Source of the DNA: Salvator merianae
Taxonomy: Eukaryota > Chordata > Lepidosauria > Squamata > Teiidae
Length of the DNA stretch: 64,000 nucleotides
Reading direction: 5' to 3'
Assembly: GCA_003586115.2 (NCBI GenBank)
Contig: QVOM02000073.1
Span: 36,754,876-36,818,875, forward strand
Below the pieces are notes generated by a model that saw nothing but the letters and a program-made list of their open reading frames with translations, had not been told where the DNA came from and ran no database searches. Positions within the stretch are counted from its first letter, which is position 1; the number at the start of each line of letters is the position of its first letter. A program made the translations under genes and the position numbers. Of this stretch, positions 58,953-64,000 are shown in pieces.

Positions 58953-59529
58953 GGCTGTGATCAGACACAGCAAAAAAAAAAACAACCACCTTCCTCTCCC
59001 CCTTCTCATGAACATTCTGTGCTAGAAAGGGTGGATTAAAAAAGGCTTGGGAATGCAAATACCACACACTGGGTCTGGTTGCACACTCACTAGCACAATG
59101 TCCACACTCTGCAGCTGCCACAGTGTTCCTCCCGAACACTACTAGCTGTGGACAGCTAAATCACTGTCCATAGCTGGACTGGGAGCAGCTGGACTGCTCC
59201 TGATCAGCAGTGTTTGCACCTGCTGCTGGGCGTGAACGCTGTGAGGCCACGGTGCAGCTGCAGCTGTGCAGTTGCGTACCATGTTCTCTGTCACCATGGC
59301 AAGAATCAGACGTTTCCACAGTTGCTGTCATGGTGAGCAGGCATGCATTCACACTGCAAGTGCTGGAGGTCAAATATAAGGCCATTCTAGTACTTGCTGT
59401 GTGAATGGCTGCCACACAGCTGGGTCTGTTCCAGCTTAGAATGGTATGATTATACCATTCTAAGCTGTAAAGTGCAAATAGGCCCACTGTCTCTCTGAGG
59501 CACCCCTTTTGTTATATCTGAACACAGCC
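58953..59529. mobile_element. Family W MITE (W1), split by H5
   Basis: Termini GGCTGTGATCAGACACAGC and, in reverse, GGCTGTGTTCAGATATAAC, with exact TAT flanks (58950-58952 and 59530-59532). Its own sequence is ~160 bp with an internal A-run. At 59071 it is interrupted by a family H element, with a duplicated ACT. Confidence 0.8.
59071..59485 (-). mobile_element. Family H string-of-hairpins element (H5), complete
   Basis: 415 bp, ends GGGTCTGGTTGCAC and GTGCAAATAGGCCC, with exact ACT flanks (59068-59070 and 59486-59488), inside W1. Hairpins: a perfect 16-bp stem at 59432-59447/59452-59467 with a 4-base loop; AGCTGTGGACAG with CTGTCCATAGCT (one mismatch); GGAGCAG/CTGCTCC; CAGCAG/CTGCTG; and GCTGTGTG/CACACAGC. 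Beside the terminal hairpin is GGGTCTGTTCC, the conserved box in reverse. Confidence 0.85.
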
Positions 59530-59756
59530 TATGAGTGTGAACATTCCTGAAGCAAACAAGCTATTTTCTTGTCTCGGATGACTTCAAGAATATTGGGTGT
59601 AGGTGGGACCGTCATATCTGCCTTTTGATCTATGCTAGTGGTTACACTATTTACTTTATCTCTGGCATTTCCCTGTCTGCATGGACTCCTCCCTGCACTT
59701 TTATTTGTCAATTCAGGTCCAACTGTACAAAACTTTTCATCATGTGCCTAAACTCT

Positions 59757-59936
59757 GGCCCTTTCTGCACTTGGCTTTATTCTGGACTATATTCCAGAAT
59801 AGGGACCTGCTATCCACACGCTAGTGCAGATTATAGCAGAACCCAGGTGGGGCCTGCCATGGTTCATAGTAGCATGCAGATGGTGGATCCCTATTCCAAG
59901 ATATAATCTGGAAAGAGGCCAAGTGCAGAAAGGGCC
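59757..59936. mobile_element. Family P palindromic MITE (P5)
   Basis: 180 bp, GGCCCTTTCTGCACTTGG to CCAAGTGCAGAAAGGGCC (18-bp perfect TIR), exact TCT flanks (59754-59756 and 59937-59939). The arms stay complementary over most of their length. Confidence 0.9.
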
Positions 59937-60443
59937 TCTGTCATTTGTTTCTAACCAAGTCCAGAAGTTTCTAACTGCAGGAAGGAGCCTCAGCATACTT
60001 CCCTTATATTAGTATACTAGGTATAAAATCAAGTAGGCCAATATTTTGATTTTACCTTTTATTTTAAACATATTCTTCCCTCTTTATATGCTCTTCCAAA
60101 GAATTTCCTAATTGAACTTCTGAGCTTTACTGATCTGCAATCAGGTTAAACAATTATAAGTCCTATCATACTGCCTAGACTGATTGGACTGTGGTTTTGG
60201 ATTGCTGTGAAGAAAAGTGCATTTATTATTTATTTAATTCATTTTAAAACCACCATTCATTGAAACCTGAGGGCAGTGTAAAGATAGACAGAACCAGTAC
60301 TGAACTAAAACAGTGATTAGAAGTGAAGGAAGGAGAAAAAAATTAATACCTACAATAGAATCCTCAAATTTTAAAAGAAAAAAAATCCTATAACAGTGAG
60401 AGACAGCAAAAATAATTATCAAGTAAGCACTGAGGAATACTTA

Positions 60444-61167
60444 GGCCATTTCCACACTTGCTTGGTATACCAAAGCAAGCTGCTTGCAAGTACACTTCTT
60501 CCACTAGTGCCGTTCTGGTCCAGAACCATCCTAAGGGCTCTCTAGTCCGGATCACCAGTACAGTAGATATCTTTAAAGAGGTTTACAACTGTACTAATGA
60601 CTTCTGTTCCAGAGCAGGTGTTGGCACTTCCACATCTGATCCAGAACAAGGAGAATGGAGGCATTCCAGATATGGAAAAATATTACAGCATCCGTATGTC
60701 ACTGTCACTGCCCTATCTTCACAACTTATGGACCTCCTATAAAAATTACTTTCAGAACCTTGAAATTGAGGTGGTCATACTGCCTTCAAAGATGGCAGCT
60801 GGGCATTGGCAAGACTGTGGAGACAGCCCTGTGCAGCTCCTCATGAGTGCTCCAAATGTGACATTCAGGTGACAGGGGCAGGGGTCAATTGCAGCGAAGG
60901 AAGAATGAAGCTTACAGCAAAAGTATGCTTTACGGGGAATAGAACAGGAAAGGCATGTCTGCATTGCTGCCAATGTTGGTCTGGGACAATGATGTCTCAG
61001 TCCTCACCACGGAGGCAGCACCTGCTGGGCCTGGATCAAGACAGGTTGGAATGGACTCCAAAGGAGGTAGCTATGCCTGGAGAATCACAAAAGGAAGGCT
61101 GTTCCTTCCTGGGGGCCCAAAGAGAAAATGCCCATTCTCTGGCTGCTGCCACATGGACAGGTGGGCC
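60444..61167. mobile_element. Possible TIR element, TTA-flanked
   Basis: The left end GGCCATTTCCACACTTGC and the right end (in reverse GGCCCACCTGTCCATGTGGC) are both next to TTA (60441-60443 and 61168-61170). Near the left end is a hairpin GCTTGG/CCAAAGC around TATA. End similarity is weak, so this is tentative. The 169-codon frame 60806-61315 starts inside it and runs out past its end, which argues against a gene. Confidence 0.3.
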
Positions 61168-62539
61168 TTACACAATGTTTCTGGTTGGTGAGCAGGCCTC
61201 TGTGGGAGGAGGTGCTCCTTCAGATATGGATGTATTCATGTGGTTTCTGGGCATTTTTCCTTTTGTACTTATCTTCATTAAGGAGAATGAATGTATTAAA
61301 TTCACAGTAGACTAGGACTGTGGGCATGGAACGAAAGTCATCTGTGCCGCTGAAAACAATGCTGCAAAGGAGCAGTCCTTTGGAATTGCGCTGATTGGCC
61401 CCTGCTATCATGTTGGTAGTTCAGTTGGAATTCTCCTGTCCTTGTTGCTATGGGCTACTTTGCTGGGTTGTCATGGAAGAAGGTAACTGATCATTATACT
61501 CATTATTTTGTAAATGAACAGACAGCAGCACTGGCAAAAATGAACACTATTTTTAAAATAATTTACAAGGAGTTGTTGATCAATCAGGCCTCTGCTCATG
61601 TGAACAAGAAGCATACAGGGCCTGTTCAACGTGCGTATCAAATGCTTGCAGCCACATCTGTTGCCTCTTCCTTCCCCTTCCTCCCCAAGGAGTTAATCAA
61701 TTTATCCCAAACAGGAGTATGAAAAAGGAGAGGAAGATGACACTTCTGTTCCTTAATGGAGCATCCCAGTGTGCCAAAGGAGGCAACAGAATTTCCTGCA
61801 GGAATATTTCCTATTGTTCCTCGCTTGTGCAATACACAGCTTTTCCTCCTGAGAACAAACGTTAAATTATTATCTTACAGTATTATTATAACAGAAGGTT
61901 TCACTTGCAAATCCATTGCATTTCCCGAGCTTTGAATATCCAGGCTACTGCTCCTGGACAGCACTGGAAAATGTCATAATTTTCTCCTTCTTTAATTGAA
62001 GAAGATTCACAATGTGACTAAATGTAAATACGATCAAGACACATGCTTAGCAAACAGTCCTGCTGCTGCCAGATGGTGTCGGAAGAATTTAAAGTTAACC
62101 GTTAACTGCTTTTATTATCAATCTCGCAAAAGAATGCCCTTGCTTTATTCTGACTTATCTTTAAAGTTTTATTTTATTTTGCTTGCCTATAACATTGATA
62201 TCACTGTGCAACAAATAGCAGGTCCAACTTTCCCAAAATGGCTATTCGTTTCTGGGGAAAGTTCTGCTTGTTGTGTAGTAGGTCACCCTCCTCGCTCTTA
62301 GGCTAAAGGAGGAAAGTGTTTTCTTAAGCTTTTAGAGGATCAATTCAGTAGGCAGGAAGGGCATTTGATTCCCTCCACCCCAGAAATTTTAAATCTGTAA
62401 TTTTAAAGATAATCTTGTTACTTTTGTTGCTTTAAACTATTTTTCCCTACAGTAAAAAAGCACCACAAAGGTGGCACAGAGACAGCTTAAGCTGTGTTTG
62501 CACACAGGAAAACCTCTGTTGTGGCTTAGTGATGACTCA
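61168..62539. other. No gene recognised
   Basis: Mixed DNA. CAGGGCCTGTTCAACGTGCG at 61616 resembles an H/K terminus, but no partner end was found. Open frames of 90-101 codons have no domains. Confidence 0.4.
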
Positions 62540-62935
62540 AGCTGTAATCAGACACAGCAAAAAAAAAAAAAAAAAAAAGCATCTCTGAGGCACCTTATTG
62601 AAGACTCTAAGGTGGGATTATTCACATACCAGCCTGCCCCTCCATCCTATATGCTAGAAAAGATGGATTAGAGAAGTTGGAGACACGAGGGCCAGACACT
62701 GGCCCTTTCTGCACTTGGCTTTATTCTGGACTATATCCCAGATTAGGGACCTGCTATCCACACACTAGTGCTGATTATAGCAGGCCCCAGGTGGGGCCTC
62801 CCATAGTTCATAGTAGCATGCAGATGGCAAATCCCTATTCCAAGATATAATCTGGAATAAGATCAAGTACAGAAAGGGCCACTGTATCTCTGAGGCATCT
62901 CTGAGGTACCTCTTTTGCTACATCTGATCACAACC
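62540..62935. mobile_element. Family W MITE (W2), split by P6
   Basis: Termini AGCTGTAATCAGACACAGC and, in reverse, GGTTGTGATCAGATGTAGC. It has the same internal text as W1 (a GCTAGAAA...GGATTA stretch, then a ...GACACT/ACTGTNTCTCTGAGGCA junction). An A-run lies at 62559-62578. Flanks TCA/TTA differ by one base. Interrupted by a family P MITE at 62701. Confidence 0.75.
62701..62880. mobile_element. Family P palindromic MITE (P6)
   Basis: 180 bp, GGCCCTTTCTGCACTTGG to AAGTACAGAAAGGGCC, exact ACT flanks (62698-62700 and 62881-62883), inside W2. Confidence 0.9.
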
Positions 62936-62938
62936 TTA

Positions 62939-63108
62939 GAGATGGTTGGTAGGTGGAATTGTTCATAGGCCAATCTGCCCCTCCTCCTCCTCATGAACAT
63001 TCTAGGCTAGAAAAGGAGGATTAGAGCAGGGATGAGAACATATGGGCCACACACTAAACTCTTGAAAGTGCTTTTGAGCTGTTTTCTTGGTACATGTGAC
63101 CACAGCCT
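62939..63108. mobile_element. Family W-like copy (W3), uninterrupted
   Basis: Contains CATGAACATTCTAGGCTAGAAAAGG-type text, GGATTAGAGCAGGGATG, and the unfilled ...GGGCCACACACTAAACTC site. It ends in reverse with GGCTGTGGTCACATGTACC. It lies directly after W2, and its left terminus is not clear. It shares CTTTTGAGC with repeat Q. Confidence 0.55.
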
Positions 63109-64000
63109 AAATAAGAGCCCAGAGGCTACCTAGTGGCCAGAGAAGTGCAAGGATCAAAACACAGTTTGGAGAGATCTCTCTTCACTGCAACCCCACTGTT
63201 TCCTCAGCATTGCCTCCTCTCAGAGCATGGCTCCTCATGCAGTTCTAAATAAATCTACTCAGAAATTGAGCCCCACTAAGTTTATACCTAGGATTGCAGT
63301 GCCAAAAACTGAAACACTAATAACAGACCCAAGATTTTCTTGGCCACTATACAAAATTAAATGAGGTGATTAAGTTCTAAAATGAGCCAAGGATCTTCTA
63401 AAAAACCATAATCTTAACTAAAAGGCTATCTGTAGACACAAAACAGGATGTTAAAGTCACATTTGCTAGCAACGTCCAGCAGCATCAAACAGGGGCAGGA
63501 CCTGCACTGTGACTTATGGCACCATAGTTCAACTGCAAAGTCACAGGGTCTTAATTTAGTTACTGCCCTGGGAGGGTGCAGTTCCTCACAGAACCACATG
63601 CAGCCACAAAGACTTGCTAGAGCGCTGTCAATGGCAAAAGGAACTAAGCAGACTTTTCAGTGACCCGTCACTGTCACACCACTGCCTCTTGAGGTAGCTT
63701 TCCAGTCTGCTGTCATCATTGCCAACTACACCCGTGTCCCATGGGGCCAATTCCTGAACTGCCCTGGCTGGTGACACTGGGGGCTCTGGGCAGTATGCAG
63801 ACAGCATACCACTGGTAAAGTAGATTGTTTACAGTAATTCCTGGCAACATCTAATTAAATGCCACCGGGCCTACCATGCAAATCTTCCCACACATAACCA
63901 AAATGTCGAATTCATGACCTATCCTTTCTGTGATATATCAATCACAGTCCACAGAACAAGCAGATTTTTAAAACAGCAGGTTTACTTATAAGCAGATCTA
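63109..64000. other. No gene recognised
   Basis: Mixed DNA without recognisable exon or repeat. Confidence 0.4.

Noticed and set aside
60806..61315. 169-codon open frame as a possible gene
   Set aside because: No recognisable domain, composition like translated non-coding DNA, overlapping frames on both strands, and it crosses the edge of a possible TIR element.

Overview
This window looks like repeat-dense, gene-poor nuclear DNA of a vertebrate, most likely a sauropsid and probably a squamate reptile. The basis is the mix of repeats: CR1 LINEs with conserved 3' ends, L2 LINEs ending in an AAAT-type tail, a decayed L1, one tRNA-derived SINE, and many short terminal-inverted-repeat (TIR) DNA elements. 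I found no convincing exon, tRNA, rRNA or CRISPR array. The longest open frames (166-178 codons) lie in transposon sequence or match nothing I recognise. The window is intergenic or lies inside a large intron.

Layout. 1-334 is an extremely GC- and CpG-rich block that ends sharply at the terminus of a repeat. 0.5-24 kb holds AT-rich unique-looking DNA with scattered TIR elements, a CR1 piece (8.9-9.6 kb), an L2 piece (8.2 kb), an LTR-like repeat (13 kb) and a SINE (18.2 kb). 21.9-27.5 kb is a dense block of TIR elements. 29-38 kb carries short palindromic MITEs, CR1 pieces and a broken Ty3/gypsy Gag remnant (34.4-35.0 kb). 38.6-45.9 kb is a retrotransposon nest: an L2 split by a dead L1, a second L2 split by a TIR element, and a CR1 3' end split by a palindromic MITE. 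46.9-51.5 kb has a complete 1.0 kb TIR element and a CR1 carrying a two-level insertion. 52-64 kb is mostly unassigned, but holds a near-perfect palindrome and two copies of one host MITE, each interrupted at the same internal position by a different MITE.

The unifying observation is a set of non-autonomous TIR families whose ends share a GG-rich start followed by a TTC-type motif. Examples are GGGCCTGTTCGCA, GGCCCTTTCTGCAC, GGCTGCGTTCCGACA and GGCTGTGATCAGA. The clear copies are flanked by exact 3-bp duplications (att, agt, act, aaa, aat, aga, gaa, tct, tgg, tat, tta). Three-base duplications fit PIF/Harbinger-type transposition among known superfamilies, but no transposase is present here, so that is an inference. 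I label the families with letters: H, string of hairpins; K, CpG-rich; M, about 1.0-1.3 kb; P, about 180-bp palindrome; W; G; Q. In family H much of the element consists of serial hairpins. Stem sequences differ between copies while pairing is kept within each copy. This is the best candidate for something unusual in the window.
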